Of a stretch of 64,000 nucleotides of DNA, positions 29,176-41,195 are shown piece by piece (position 1 is the first letter of the stretch; each line of letters begins with the position of its first letter). Position numbers and translations under genes: made by a program. Source of the DNA: an uncultured beta proteobacterium. GTDB taxonomy: Bacteria; Pseudomonadota; Gammaproteobacteria; Burkholderiales; Rhodocyclaceae. The notes beneath the pieces were generated by a model that was given only the letters and a program-made list of their open reading frames with translations, ran no database searches and was not told where the DNA came from. Where the stretch lies: positions 1-64,000 of the forward strand of contig CAINHS010000007.1 of the NCBI GenBank assembly GCA_903848955.1, written 5' to 3'.

Positions 29176-29204
29176 CGTCGGTTGCTCGCGTCATGGGAAA
29201 ACCA

Positions 29205-30062
29205 TTACTTTCCCTTGCGCGCCTTGAGATCTTCTTCCAGTTCGATAAAGGTCGGCCTGTCGCCGGAAAACAGCACCTTGCGCCCGAATTCGACAGCTAC
29301 CTGCGGCGCATAGCCGTTCATGCTGGCAAGCAGAACCGACTTGATGACCTGAAAGATCTTTCCTTCCTCTTCGCATTTCTGCTCGAGTTGGCCGGCAACC
29401 GGCGCCACAAAACCATAGGAAACCAGGATGCCGAGAAAGGTGCCGACCAGCGCACCGCCAATCATCTTGCCAAGAATGGCCGGCGGCTGGCCGACCGAAC
29501 CCATGACGTTGACCACGCCCATGACCGCTACCACGATACCGAAGGCGGGCACCGCATCCGCCAACTTCGACATCACATGTGCCGGCACATGCGCTTCCTG
29601 GTGATGAGTTTCGATTTCGATATCCATCAGGTTCTCGATTTCGAAGGCATTGAGATTGCCGCCGACCATCATGCGCAGGTAGTCGCAGATGAACTCCATT
29701 ACGTGATGATCGTGCTGGATCTTGGGGTACTTGGAAAAGATCGCGCTGCTCTCCGGGGTCTCGACATCGCCCTCAACGGACATCAGCCCCTCCTTGCGCA
29801 CCTTGGACAGAATCTCGTAGAGCATGGCCAGCAAATCCATGTAGAGCGCCTTGCTGAGATGAGAGGGTTTCAGCACTCCCGGCAAGGCCTTGAGAGTGGA
29901 ACTGATCGCCTTCTTGCCGTTGCCGGCAAGGAAGCCGCCGATCGTGAGGCCGACGATCGCCAGATATTCCATGGGCACGAACAATGCAGCCAAGCTGCCG
30001 TGGACGGCATACGTCCCGACAGAGGCGAGTAAGACGATCACGTAGCCAACGATCAGTAACAT
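29205..30062 (-). CDS. motA: flagellar motor protein MotA
   Basis: MLLIVGYVIVLLASVGTYAVHGSLAALFVPMEYLAIVGLTIGGF; AVPAFGIVVAVMGVVNVMGSVGQPPAILGKMIGGALVGTFLGILVSYGF. Confidence 0.97.
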   Translation of the reverse strand: MLLIVGYVIVLLASVGTYAVHGSLAALFVPMEYLAIVGLTIGGFLAGNGKKAISSTLKALPGVLKPSHLSKALYMDLLAMLYEILSKVRKEGLMSVEGDVETPESSAIFSKYPKIQHDHHVMEFICDYLRMMVGGNLNAFEIENLMDIEIETHHQEAHVPAHVMSKLADAVPAFGIVVAVMGVVNVMGSVGQPPAILGKMIGGALVGTFLGILVSYGFVAPVAGQLEQKCEEEGKIFQVIKSVLLASMNGYAPQVAVEFGRKVLFSGDRPTFIELEEDLKARKGK

Positions 30063-30350
30063 CTTTTTTTACCCTGAACTGTTGCCATTGGTTGCAGCCG
30101 CATCGATCGATGCCTGCCGAACCGGCGTGAGCCTCCGCTGAAACCTGCCTTTAAGGCAATAAACCTTTTCAGCTGGGCTTATCCAGCCGCAATCATAACG
30201 GCAAACCGCGGATTCGCGGCAAGCAAAGCGCGACGCAGTATGCGAGCGGCGTCATGCCCGCGCCAGCCGCCCCGGGCCGGAACCCGGCACTGCGGCCGCC
30301 GCCCGCGGTGCACCGTATCGAGTTCCCGTCCGCCGCAGGCCAAAACAAAA

Positions 30351-30382
30351 CGCGCTCCATCCGGCTGACCGGATGGAGCGCG
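30351..30382 (-). terminator. rho-independent terminator for flhDC
   Basis: Perfect 14-bp stem CGCGCTCCATCCGG / CCGGATGGAGCGCG with a 4-nt loop; on the minus strand it is followed by TTTTGTTTT; ~40 bp after the flhC stop. Confidence 0.9.
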
Positions 30383-30421
30383 TCTGGTTCGGACTGCCCG
30401 GGTTGGAGCGGCCGGATCCGG

Positions 30422-30976
30422 TCAGGCTGCAGCGATTGCCGCGCTTGCCGCGGCCTCGGCGGCGCGCCGTGTCTTGCCCGCGCGCGCCGGCATGTGGCAC
30501 AGGCCGCAGACGTAGCCGCGGGTAGGATCGTAGGCGTGGGCAACGAACTCACCGCCGCACTCGCGACAGGTGGCCATTTGCAGCATGTTGGCGTCGAAAA
30601 AACGCACCATGGTCCACGCCCGCGTCAGCGAAAGTACGGTATCCATGCCGCCGCGCTTGATCTGGTCCAGGTACATGCGGTAGGACTTGATGATCAGTTC
30701 CAGCCCCCGCAGCTGCGTGTGCGACTTGAGAAAGCGGAAGTAGGCCATGAACAGCGAGGCGTGAATGTTCGGCTGCCAGGTCATGAACCAGTCGGTGGAG
30801 AACGGCAGCATGCCCTTCGGCGGCGACTCATGACGGACTTCCTTGTACAACTTGAGCAGTCGCTCGCGGGAAAGGTTGGTCTCCGCTTCCAGCAGTTGCA
30901 GACGGGCACCGAGTTCGATCAACTCGATCGCCAGGCCGATATCTTTCGCTTCTATGATGACGGACTTGTTGCGCAT
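30422..30976 (-). CDS. flhC: flagellar transcriptional activator FlhC
   Basis: MRNKSVIIEAKDIGLAIELIELGARLQLLEAET; Cys cluster CRECGGEFV...CGLCHMPARAG. Confidence 0.96.
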   Translation of the reverse strand: MRNKSVIIEAKDIGLAIELIELGARLQLLEAETNLSRERLLKLYKEVRHESPPKGMLPFSTDWFMTWQPNIHASLFMAYFRFLKSHTQLRGLELIIKSYRMYLDQIKRGGMDTVLSLTRAWTMVRFFDANMLQMATCRECGGEFVAHAYDPTRGYVCGLCHMPARAGKTRRAAEAAASAAIAAA

Positions 30977-31028
30977 GGAGAACCTCCGCAGCTTGACGCT
31001 TGACGTTGAATGGCAGCCTGCGACAGGA

Positions 31029-31349
31029 TCAGGCCATGGTCGCGACCGGCCTGCCGGCAGCGAGAATTGCCGCATGCAGGTGGCCGACGCCGCGATCGCG
31101 TTCGTGGTTGGCGAGCAGGTCGAGCAACAAGCTGTCGTCAAAGCGGAAGTTGCACAGCAACATGTCCGAACTGGCCATTTTCAGGACCTGTCCCGGGGTC
31201 AGGCGGCCAAGCACATCGGCAATCTCTTCACTGATCCCCAGACGGAAAATGGCCACTTCGCGATCCGAGCGAACCATGTTCTGCGCCAGCATCAGGTAGG
31301 AGAGATTGACTTCCTTTATGTCGTTGTAGGTGTCGGTCGATTTCATCAT
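31029..31349 (-). CDS. flhD: flagellar transcriptional regulator FlhD
   Basis: DIKEVNLSYLMLAQNMVRSDREVAIFRLGISEEIADVLGRLTPGQVLKMASSDMLLCNFRFDD; upstream of flhC. Confidence 0.96.
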   Translation of the reverse strand: MMKSTDTYNDIKEVNLSYLMLAQNMVRSDREVAIFRLGISEEIADVLGRLTPGQVLKMASSDMLLCNFRFDDSLLLDLLANHERDRGVGHLHAAILAAGRPVATMA

Positions 31350-31399
31350 GCACTCCTTGTGAGCGCCGGCCAGGCCCGAACTGGAACCCGAATCACGGC

Positions 31400-31660
31400 A
31401 GATGCATGATCACACAGGGTATGGCAAGAAAGAAATCAATGGAAAAACCAATCTGTTGTAAGAATTAGATAGAGCAGCTTTGTAAGTAAAAACATTACAA
31501 AGATATCAGAACATATTGATTATTATGGTATTTATGTTTTATAAGCCTCTTTCCGGAGGCCCTTTGGACAGCGATCGGGCTTGTCCGTCAAATAAAAGAA
31601 ATATCCTTAAACAACGATATAGCGGATGGAGCTTTAGTGAACTCTCAGGTCGACCGCAAC
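31400..31660. promoter_or_regulatory. AT-rich flhD upstream regulatory region with a perfect inverted repeat (CTTTGTAA-N9-TTACAAAG at 31478-31502)
   Basis: Clearly lower GC than the flanking coding DNA; non-coding; upstream of the flagellar master operon. Confidence 0.65.
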
Positions 31661-31734
31661 CGCTTCCAGGTCAATGGCGACGCCCTGCCACCCACCCCCC
31701 GGAACAACGGCTTGCAGCGCGCTAGAATATCGGC

Positions 31735-32298
31735 ATGGATCCGGCGATGAACTTTTGCAGTGCCTGCGGCGCACCTGTCAATCTGCGAATACCCGCCGGC
31801 GATACCCTGCCGCGCCATGTTTGCGACGCCTGCGGGGTGATCCATTACCGCAATCCGCGAATGGTGGTGGGCGCCCTGCCCGAATGGGAAGATCGCGTAC
31901 TGCTCTGCCGCCGCGCCATCGAGCCGCGTCACGGCAAGTGGACGCTGCCGGCCGGCTTCATGGAGAACGGCGAAACGGTCGCCGCCGCCGCCATCCGGGA
32001 GACTCTTGAAGAAGCCTGCGCCCGCATAGAGTTGGGCGCGATGTACACCCTCATCAGCGTGCAGCACGTCAATCAGGTCCATGTCATCTACCGTTCGCGA
32101 CTGCTGGATCTGGACTTCGCCCCCGGTACGGAAACACTGGAACTGCGACTGTTCCGCGAGGACGAAATCCCCTGGGACGAAATCGCCTTTCGCACCATTG
32201 CAATCACGCTGCAGCACTACTTTGCCGATCGCCGGGCGGGGACCTACCAGTTCCGTACCGAAGACCTGACGGCCGCGCCGCGGCATCCTGCACGCTGA
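31735..32298 (+). CDS. NUDIX hydrolase with N-terminal zinc ribbon
   Basis: FCSACGAPVNL...CDACGVIHY zinc ribbon; NUDIX box GFMENGETVAAAAIRETLEEACA. Start could also be 31747. Confidence 0.93.
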   Translation: MDPAMNFCSACGAPVNLRIPAGDTLPRHVCDACGVIHYRNPRMVVGALPEWEDRVLLCRRAIEPRHGKWTLPAGFMENGETVAAAAIRETLEEACARIELGAMYTLISVQHVNQVHVIYRSRLLDLDFAPGTETLELRLFREDEIPWDEIAFRTIAITLQHYFADRRAGTYQFRTEDLTAAPRHPAR

Positions 32299-33036
32299 CT
32301 ACTCCTCGTCGAGGTTGAACAGCACCGGCAGCACTACCGCGAAGGCCTTGCCGCGCAGGCTCTCGGGCAGGCGTGCGCGCAGCGCGCCGGCATCCATCAT
32401 CGCCAGCGCCGCCTGATCCAGAAGTTCATGACCGCTGGAACGGACCAGCGTGGCGGCGTGCGGCTGCCCGTCGCTGCCGACTTCAACGCGGACATCCGCG
32501 CTTCCCGCCCAGCCCGACGCCAGCGCCTGCGCCGGATAGCGCTTGAAGCGCCGCGCCTGGGCCGCCAGCGCCAGACGATAACCGCGCAGGCCATCCGCGG
32601 CCTCGCCGGACGCACCGGCTTCCGTCAGCGGCAGGCTGCCGGCGATGCCAGCCGGAGGACCTCCCGTGACGGCGGCGACAACCGGCGCGGGACCCGGCGA
32701 AGGCCTCACAACCGCGGCTGCAGGCAGCAAAGGCGGTTGCGCAGCCACTGCCGGCCCGGGCTGCTCCAGCAGCGGAGACACGGCCGAGGCTGCCGGCAAT
32801 GGACGAAGAACCGGCGCTGACGGCACAGCGCGCACTGCTGCTTTGGCCGGCAGCGGTTGCGTCGGCGGCACCGGCGGCGGGCGCAGGCTGGCCTGCAGCA
32901 GCCCGGGCGTATCCTTCAGCAGCAGGCGCAAATTGGCGGGCCAGAACACCAGCAGGTGGCCCAGCAGCGAGGCAACGATGGCATAGCGCAGCCGTCGCGT
33001 GGCTATTCCCCTCTTTTCAATGCTATGAAAAGTCAT
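32299..33036 (-). CDS. TonB family energy-transducer-like protein
   Basis: N-terminal TM, Pro/Ala-rich spacer, C-terminal FKRYPAQALASGWAGSADVRVEVGSDGQPHAATLVRSSGHELLDQAAL. Confidence 0.85.
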   Translation of the reverse strand: MTFHSIEKRGIATRRLRYAIVASLLGHLLVFWPANLRLLLKDTPGLLQASLRPPPVPPTQPLPAKAAVRAVPSAPVLRPLPAASAVSPLLEQPGPAVAAQPPLLPAAAVVRPSPGPAPVVAAVTGGPPAGIAGSLPLTEAGASGEAADGLRGYRLALAAQARRFKRYPAQALASGWAGSADVRVEVGSDGQPHAATLVRSSGHELLDQAALAMMDAGALRARLPESLRGKAFAVVLPVLFNLDEE

Positions 33037-33077
33037 TGCGCTCTGCTAAATTCCTGCCGATACAGGATTCTATAGAG

Positions 33078-33653
33078 ATGAGTCGCCATCCGCTGATCCT
33101 TGCCCTCGACCAGCACGGAGTTCCCCACCGCTGGGTGAGTTGGCAGCATGCCTGCATTTACGTCGCACGCGACCTGGTCGCCTGGGACGCCGGCGACACA
33201 CATTTCACTTTTTACGGCGGCACCAACCGCGTCACCGGCGAGCGTTCCGAAATCGCCACCAGCAGCATCATCGCCATTCGCGGCAAGGCGCTCTCGGGCA
33301 AGTCCCTGCACCCGACCCCACCGTTGTCCAACCGCGAGCTTTTCAACCGCGACCGGCATGTCTGCGCCTATTGCGCCCGCGAATTTTCGTCGCAGCGGCT
33401 GACCCGCGACCACGTCCTGCCGGTCTCGCAAGGCGGGCGCGACACATGGATGAACGTGGTCACTGCCTGTCGTCAATGCAACCAGACCAAGAGCGGGCGC
33501 ACCCCCGAACAGGCGCACATGGAACTGGTTTACGCGCCCTATGTGCCGAACAAGGCGGAATACCTGATCCTCTGCAACCGCAACATCCTTGCCGACCAGA
33601 TGGATTTCCTCGCCCGCCACGTACCATCGCAAAGCCGCGTGCGCGCGGCCTGA
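33078..33653 (+). CDS. HNH endonuclease family protein
   Basis: [54 protein letters not shown] plus CxxC/CxxC. Confidence 0.92.
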   Translation: MSRHPLILALDQHGVPHRWVSWQHACIYVARDLVAWDAGDTHFTFYGGTNRVTGERSEIATSSIIAIRGKALSGKSLHPTPPLSNRELFNRDRHVCAYCAREFSSQRLTRDHVLPVSQGGRDTWMNVVTACRQCNQTKSGRTPEQAHMELVYAPYVPNKAEYLILCNRNILADQMDFLARHVPSQSRVRAA

Positions 33654-33669
33654 TCAAGCCGAAGCGGCA

Positions 33670-35961
<2,292 letters not shown>

Positions 35962-36042
35962 CAGCCGATCCGCTTCAAAAACATTGCACGGCTTGGTGCG
36001 GCGTCCACCGCTGAGCCGCGGCGGAAGTTGCCTGGCAGCAGT

Positions 36043-36861
36043 TCACATCTTCCCGTCGCGCGACTGCTGCTCGGCCCGATCAAGCTCCTGATTCATTTCC
36101 GCGTCGGACGGCGGCCGGTAGTCCGACTCGCCGGCCCGGGCAGGAGTCGGGCGCACGATGACACTCGCCAGGACAATGCCAAGTTCATAGAGCAGCCACA
36201 GCGGCACCGCCATCATGAACTGCGAAATCACATCGGGAGGAGTGAATACCGCGCCGACCACAAAGGATCCGACTATCACATAGGAACGCCACTCGCGCAG
36301 CTTGGCGACGTCGACGACCCCGATCTTGACCAGCACGATGACGATCACCGGCACCTCGAAGGTGACGCCGAAGGCAAGGAACATGGTGAGGACGAAGGAG
36401 AAATACTTTTCGATATCGGTCATCCACGCCACACCCTGTGGCGCGAACTTGGACATGAAGCCGAATACCATGGGGAAGAAAGCGAAGTAGGCAAACGCCA
36501 TGCCGACGAAAAACAATATCACCGAGGCCACCAGCAGCGGAATCGCGAGTTTCTTCTCGTGGGCATAGAGGCCGGGCGCGACGAAGGCCCAGATCTGGTA
36601 AAGCACGTAGGGCAGGACGGTGAGGAAAGCCACCGTCAGCGCCACCTTCATCGGCACCAGAAAGACGCCGACAACATCCGTCGCGATCATCTGGCCGCCG
36701 GCGGGCAAGGTCGCCAGCAAGGGGGCGGCGAGCAGCGAGTAGAGCTCGCGGGCATAGAAGGCCAGCGGCACGAAAGCGATGCCGACCGCGATGAGGACCC
36801 GGATCAGGCGATCGCGCAGTTCGACCAGGTGGGAGAGGAATGTTTCCTGTTCGCCGGCCAT
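36043..36861 (-). CDS. tatC: Sec-independent protein translocase TatC
   Basis: FLSHLVELRDRLIRVLIAVG; FVAPGLYAHEKKLAIPLL. Confidence 0.97.
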   Translation of the reverse strand: MAGEQETFLSHLVELRDRLIRVLIAVGIAFVPLAFYARELYSLLAAPLLATLPAGGQMIATDVVGVFLVPMKVALTVAFLTVLPYVLYQIWAFVAPGLYAHEKKLAIPLLVASVILFFVGMAFAYFAFFPMVFGFMSKFAPQGVAWMTDIEKYFSFVLTMFLAFGVTFEVPVIVIVLVKIGVVDVAKLREWRSYVIVGSFVVGAVFTPPDVISQFMMAVPLWLLYELGIVLASVIVRPTPARAGESDYRPPSDAEMNQELDRAEQQSRDGKM

Positions 36862-37262
36862 CAGGACTTCAGGGGTTCGGCGGCGACTGCTTCCGCCGCA
36901 ACCGCTTGCGTTGTCTTCTCATCGAGAGCCGGGATCGCCTCGGCAAGCGGCGCAGATGCCTCGGTTGCAACTGCAGCCAACGGTTCGACGGCGGTATTTA
37001 CCGCGCTTTCGACCTCGCGCATTTCGTGAGCCACGGAAGCCTCCAGACCGGTCACCTGATCGGTCACCTGCTGCTGCAGTTTCTTCAGTTCGTCGAGCTG
37101 AATTTCACGATTGATGTCGGCCTTGACATCGCCCACATAGCGCTGCAGCCGGCCCAGTAGCAGACCCGCCGTGCGCGCCACCTTGGGCAGGCGCTCGGGG
37201 CCGATGACGACCAGCGCCACCACGGCGATGACCATCAACTCGGAAAGGCCGACGTCGAACAT
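36861..37262 (-). CDS. tatB: Sec-independent protein translocase TatB
   Basis: [43 protein letters not shown]. Confidence 0.96.
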   Translation of the reverse strand: MFDVGLSELMVIAVVALVVIGPERLPKVARTAGLLLGRLQRYVGDVKADINREIQLDELKKLQQQVTDQVTGLEASVAHEMREVESAVNTAVEPLAAVATEASAPLAEAIPALDEKTTQAVAAEAVAAEPLKS

Positions 37263-37348
37263 GGGTTCGTAAAGATCAGAAGGAAGGTGAGAGGCGGACA
37301 GACGGGCCGCTGCGGCAGCAGCCGGCGGGCCGGTTCATCCGCCGGCAT

Positions 37349-37570
37349 TCAGGATTTTGTCTGCTCCCGGCGCGCCTCGACATCTATGGTCTGGCCGGTA
37401 ACCTGCTGCGGTTCGGCGGGTTTGTCGGCTGACGCCTCCTTCATGCCGTCCTTGAAGCCCTTGACCGCGCCACCGAGGTCGGACCCCATGTTGCGCAGCT
37501 TCTTGGTGCCGAACACCAGCATGACAATCACCAGCACGATCAGCCAGTGCCAGATGCTGAAAGAACCCAT
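37349..37570 (-). CDS. tatA: Sec-independent protein translocase TatA
   Basis: [44 protein letters not shown]. Confidence 0.97.
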   Translation of the reverse strand: MGSFSIWHWLIVLVIVMLVFGTKKLRNMGSDLGGAVKGFKDGMKEASADKPAEPQQVTGQTIDVEARREQTKS

Positions 37571-37598
37571 TGTATTTCCTCCTCGCGCTCAGTGAATT

Positions 37599-37955
37599 TC
37601 AGGGCGCCTTGCGCTTAAGCATGGATCCCAGGGGCTCGGGGCCGCCCAGAATATGAACGTGGAGATGATACACCTCCTGATGACCGATCCGCCCGGTGTT
37701 GATGATGGTGCGGAAGCCTTCATTCAGACCCTGGCTTCTTGCCAGATCGCCGGCCTTGGCCAGAATGCGGCCGAGCAGCATCTGGTGGCCCATGTCGGCC
37801 TCCGCCAGCGAAGCAATGTGCAGTTTGGGCACGATCATGAAATGCACAGGGGCAATCGGATTGATGTCGTGGAAAGCAAAGATTTCCTCGTCTTCGTAGA
37901 TTTTTTTGGACGGAATTTCTCCGCGCGCAATCTTGCAGAAAATGCAGTCGCTCAT
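37599..37955 (-). CDS. hinT: HIT family purine nucleoside phosphoramidase
   Basis: DCIFCKIARGEIPSKKIYEDEE; HIT motif VYHLHVHILGG. Confidence 0.95.
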   Translation of the reverse strand: MSDCIFCKIARGEIPSKKIYEDEEIFAFHDINPIAPVHFMIVPKLHIASLAEADMGHQMLLGRILAKAGDLARSQGLNEGFRTIINTGRIGHQEVYHLHVHILGGPEPLGSMLKRKAP

Positions 37956-38281
37956 TCTTCGCTGCCCCTGCTGTTCTTCTCGTCGATGCCCGAAATGCCT
38001 TCCCGGCGACGGAATTCCACCATCACGTCATCCACGCCGATGCCGAACTGAGTCAGCAGGATCATGCTGTGGAACCAGAGATCGGTCACTTCGCGCACCA
38101 GATGCAGGCGATCCCCATCCTTGGCCGCCATGATGGTTTCGGCGGCTTCCTCTGCCACTTTCTTGCAAATCGCGTCGGTGCCCTTGGCATACAGGCTGGC
38201 CACATACGATGAATCAGGCGCGGCGCCCTTGCGTTCCTCCAGCGTCGCCTGCACGCGGCGGATAACGTCCAGTTCAATCAC
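37952..38281 (-). CDS. hisE: phosphoribosyl-ATP pyrophosphohydrolase HisE
   Basis: SYVASLYAKGTDAICKKVAEEAAETIMAAKDGDRLHLVREVTDLWFHSMILL. Confidence 0.96.
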   Translation of the reverse strand: MIELDVIRRVQATLEERKGAAPDSSYVASLYAKGTDAICKKVAEEAAETIMAAKDGDRLHLVREVTDLWFHSMILLTQFGIGVDDVMVEFRRREGISGIDEKNSRGSEE

Positions 38282-38314
38282 GTGTGTATCTCCTTCGGTT
38301 GCATGAGAGCAAGC

Positions 38315-39073
38315 TCACAGTCTTACCTCGATGCCGCGACCACGCATGTATTCCTTGGCCTGGCGCACGGTGTATTCGCCGTAGTGGAAAATGCTCGCCG
38401 CCAATACGGCGTCAGCACGGCCGGCAGTGACCCCGTCGGCCAGATGCTGCAGCGTGCCGACACCGCCGCTGGCAATCACCGGGATGCCTACGGCGTCGGC
38501 GACGGCGCGGGTCAGCGCGAGATCGAAACCGGCCTTGGTGCCGTCCCTGTCCATGCTGGTAAGCAGAATCTCGCCGGCACCGAGGGTTTCCACCTTGCGC
38601 GCCCACTCGATGGCGTCCAGCCCGGAGTTCTTGCGCCCGCCGTGGGTAAATACCTCCCAGCGGCCGGGTGCCGTCTGTTTGGCGTCGACGGCAACGACAA
38701 TGCATTGGCTGCCGACCCTGGCCGAGGCATCGGCAACCAGCTGCGGGTTGTTCACCGCTGCGGTATTCATGCTGACCTTGTCGGCGCCGGCATTCAGCAG
38801 CCGGCGCACGTCCTCGACCTGGCGCACGCCGCCGCCCACCGTCAGCGGAATGAACACTTGCGCGGCCACTGCCTCGATGATGTGCAGGATGATGTCCCGG
38901 TCATCGGAACTGGCGGTGATGTCGAGAAAGGTGATCTCGTCGGCGCCCTGCTCGTCGTAGCGACGCGCGATCTCCACCGGATCGCCGGCGTCGCGCAGTT
39001 CGACGAAATTGACGCCCTTGACCACGCGGCCGGCGTTGACGTCGAGACAGGGGATGATGCGCTTGGCAAGCAT
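38315..39073 (-). CDS. hisF: imidazole glycerol phosphate synthase subunit HisF
   Basis: [55 protein letters not shown]. Confidence 0.98.
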   Translation of the reverse strand: MLAKRIIPCLDVNAGRVVKGVNFVELRDAGDPVEIARRYDEQGADEITFLDITASSDDRDIILHIIEAVAAQVFIPLTVGGGVRQVEDVRRLLNAGADKVSMNTAAVNNPQLVADASARVGSQCIVVAVDAKQTAPGRWEVFTHGGRKNSGLDAIEWARKVETLGAGEILLTSMDRDGTKAGFDLALTRAVADAVGIPVIASGGVGTLQHLADGVTAGRADAVLAASIFHYGEYTVRQAKEYMRGRGIEVRL

Positions 39074-39816
39074 CAGCGCGCGGAGAGCCTGTCCGCCTCT
39101 GCCTGGGCCTTCCTGAAATCAAGCGTACCTTCATAGATGGCGCGGCCGGTAATGGCGGCCGAGATGCCCTCGCCCTGCACGGCGCAGAGTGCCTTGACGT
39201 CCTTCATGCTGGCGATGCCGCCGCTGGCAATGACGTCGATGCGCAGGGCCTGGGCCAGCTTCACGGTAGCTTCGACATTGACGCCGGAGAGCATGCCGTC
39301 GCGTCCGATGTCGGTGTAGATCACCGCTTCGACGCCATAGTCCTCGAATTTCTTCGCCAGATCGACGACATCATGGCCGGTCATCTTGGACCAGCCATCG
39401 ACCGCGACCTTGCCTTCCCTGGCGTCGAGTCCGACGATGATGTGGCCGGGAAAGGCACCGCAGGCATCGTGCAGAAAGCCGGGATTCTTCACCGCAGCAG
39501 TGCCGATGATGACGTAGGTCAGGCCGTCGTCGAGGCAGCGCTCGATGGTGTCCAGATCGCGGATGCCGCCACCGAGCTGTACCGGAATCTCGCTGCCGAC
39601 TTCCGCCAGAATCGCCTTGATCGCAGGTTCATTCTTCGGCTTGCCGGCAAAGGCGCCATTCAGGTCGACCAGATGCAGCCGGCGCGCACCCTTGTCTATC
39701 CAGTGTCGGGCCATGGCCGCCGGGTCTTCGGAAAATACCGTGGCATCGTCCATTGCGCCTTGTTTCAAGCGGACGCAGTGACCATCCTTGAGATCAATCG
39801 CGGGTATCAGCAGCAT
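39073..39816 (-). CDS. hisA: phosphoribosylformimino-5-aminoimidazole carboxamide ribotide isomerase HisA
   Basis: [36 protein letters not shown]. Confidence 0.98.
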   Translation of the reverse strand: MLLIPAIDLKDGHCVRLKQGAMDDATVFSEDPAAMARHWIDKGARRLHLVDLNGAFAGKPKNEPAIKAILAEVGSEIPVQLGGGIRDLDTIERCLDDGLTYVIIGTAAVKNPGFLHDACGAFPGHIIVGLDAREGKVAVDGWSKMTGHDVVDLAKKFEDYGVEAVIYTDIGRDGMLSGVNVEATVKLAQALRIDVIASGGIASMKDVKALCAVQGEGISAAITGRAIYEGTLDFRKAQAEADRLSAR

Positions 39817-39858
39817 AGTCGAGTGTGAAGATAAAGAAATGCCTTGGAGGCGCTCGGA

Positions 39859-40497
39859 TCAGGGATTCCAGCGCATGAAATTGGCGAGCAGTCGCAACCC
39901 GGCCTGGGCGCTTTTCTCGGGGTGGAACTGAACGGCGAAGATGTTAGCGCGGGCAATGGCGCTGGTAAAGGGGATGCCATAGCCGGTTGAGCCGGCAATC
40001 ACCTCGGGGCCCAGCGGCTCGACGTAGTAACTGTGCACGAAATAGAAGCGTGCGCCGTCCTCGATCCCTTCCCAGAGCGGGTGGGCCATCACCTGCTGCA
40101 CCTGGTTCCATCCCATGTGCGGCACCTTGAGACGCGTGCCGTCGGGCGCCACCATGGCGGCATGCGGAAAGCGCGGCACGCGCCCCGGCAGAATCTCCAG
40201 CCCCATGACGTCGCCCTCCTCGGCATGGCCGAAGAGCATCTGCAAACCCACGCAAATGCCGAGAAAAGGCTTGGCAGCGGCGGCATCAATGACCGCCTGG
40301 CGCAGGCCTCGCGCCGACAACTGACGCATGCAGTCCGGCATCGCACCCTGACCGGGAACAACGACACGGTCCGCCCCGGCAATCACGGCAGCATCGGAGC
40401 TGACGAGAACCCTGGACCCGGGAGCAACGTGCTCGATGGCCTTGGCCACCGAGCGCAGGTTACCCATGCCGTAATCGACAACCGCGACCGTGCTCAT
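39859..40497 (-). CDS. hisH: imidazole glycerol phosphate synthase subunit HisH
   Basis: MSTVAVVDYGMGNLRSVAKAIEHV; FLGICVGLQMLF; VQFHPEKS; start set at 40497. Confidence 0.97.
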   Translation of the reverse strand: MSTVAVVDYGMGNLRSVAKAIEHVAPGSRVLVSSDAAVIAGADRVVVPGQGAMPDCMRQLSARGLRQAVIDAAAAKPFLGICVGLQMLFGHAEEGDVMGLEILPGRVPRFPHAAMVAPDGTRLKVPHMGWNQVQQVMAHPLWEGIEDGARFYFVHSYYVEPLGPEVIAGSTGYGIPFTSAIARANIFAVQFHPEKSAQAGLRLLANFMRWNP

Positions 40498-40507
40498 GGA
40501 GAAAGGG

Positions 40508-41095
40508 TCAGAGAGCGCCTTTGGTCGAAGGAATGGCGCCGGCCGCCAGAGGGTCGGCCTCCACCGCCATGCGCAGCGCCCGGGCAAAGGCCTTGAACAC
40601 CGTCTCGGCCTGGTGATGCGAGTTGTCGCCGCGCAAGGCATCGATGTGCACCGTCATCCCGGCGTGATTCACCAGGCCCTGAAAAAACTCGCGCACCAGA
40701 TCGACATCAAACTCGCCGATGGTGGCTCGCGTGAAGGGCACGTTGAAAACCAGGCCGGGCCGGCCGGACAGGTCTACCACCACGCGCGACAGGGCCTCGT
40801 CGAGCGGCACATAGGCGTGACCGTAACGGCGCAAGCCCTTCTTGTCGCCCAGCGCCTTGGCCAACGCCTGGCCGAGGGTGATGCCGACATCCTCGATGGT
40901 GTGGTGCGCGTCGATGTGCAGATCGCCCGCCGCCTCGACCGTCAGGTCGATCATGCCGTGGCGCGCAACCTGATCCAGCATGTGGTCGAAGAAGCCGATG
41001 CCGGTGCCGAGCCTGGAGATTCCCGTGCCGTCGAGATCGAGGGCGACGCGGATCTTTGTTTCGAGGGTATTGCGCGAGATGTCGGCTTGCCGCAT
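40508..41095 (-). CDS. hisB: imidazoleglycerol-phosphate dehydratase HisB
   Basis: [20 protein letters not shown]...[38 protein letters not shown]. Confidence 0.97.
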   Translation of the reverse strand: MRQADISRNTLETKIRVALDLDGTGISRLGTGIGFFDHMLDQVARHGMIDLTVEAAGDLHIDAHHTIEDVGITLGQALAKALGDKKGLRRYGHAYVPLDEALSRVVVDLSGRPGLVFNVPFTRATIGEFDVDLVREFFQGLVNHAGMTVHIDALRGDNSHHQAETVFKAFARALRMAVEADPLAAGAIPSTKGAL

Positions 41096-41195
41096 GGCAG
41101 TGGTGGTCGAGCGAAGGGTCGAGGCGTGCATGATACCATCGGCCTAGTCTGCCGCACGCCCGTCACCGCCACTCAACCTGCCAAACCGCCTAGCC

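Noticed and set aside
30254-31003. 249-aa plus-strand ORF across the flhC terminator
   Set aside because: Antisense to flhC and its terminator; no domain.
31516-31725. Short ORF in the AT-rich flhD upstream region
   Set aside because: 69 aa, no domain, no convincing RBS; region behaves like regulatory DNA.
33078-33653. HNH endonuclease as part of a mobile element or defence system
   Set aside because: Stand-alone HNH protein beside housekeeping genes with no integrase, methylase, intron or intein signs.
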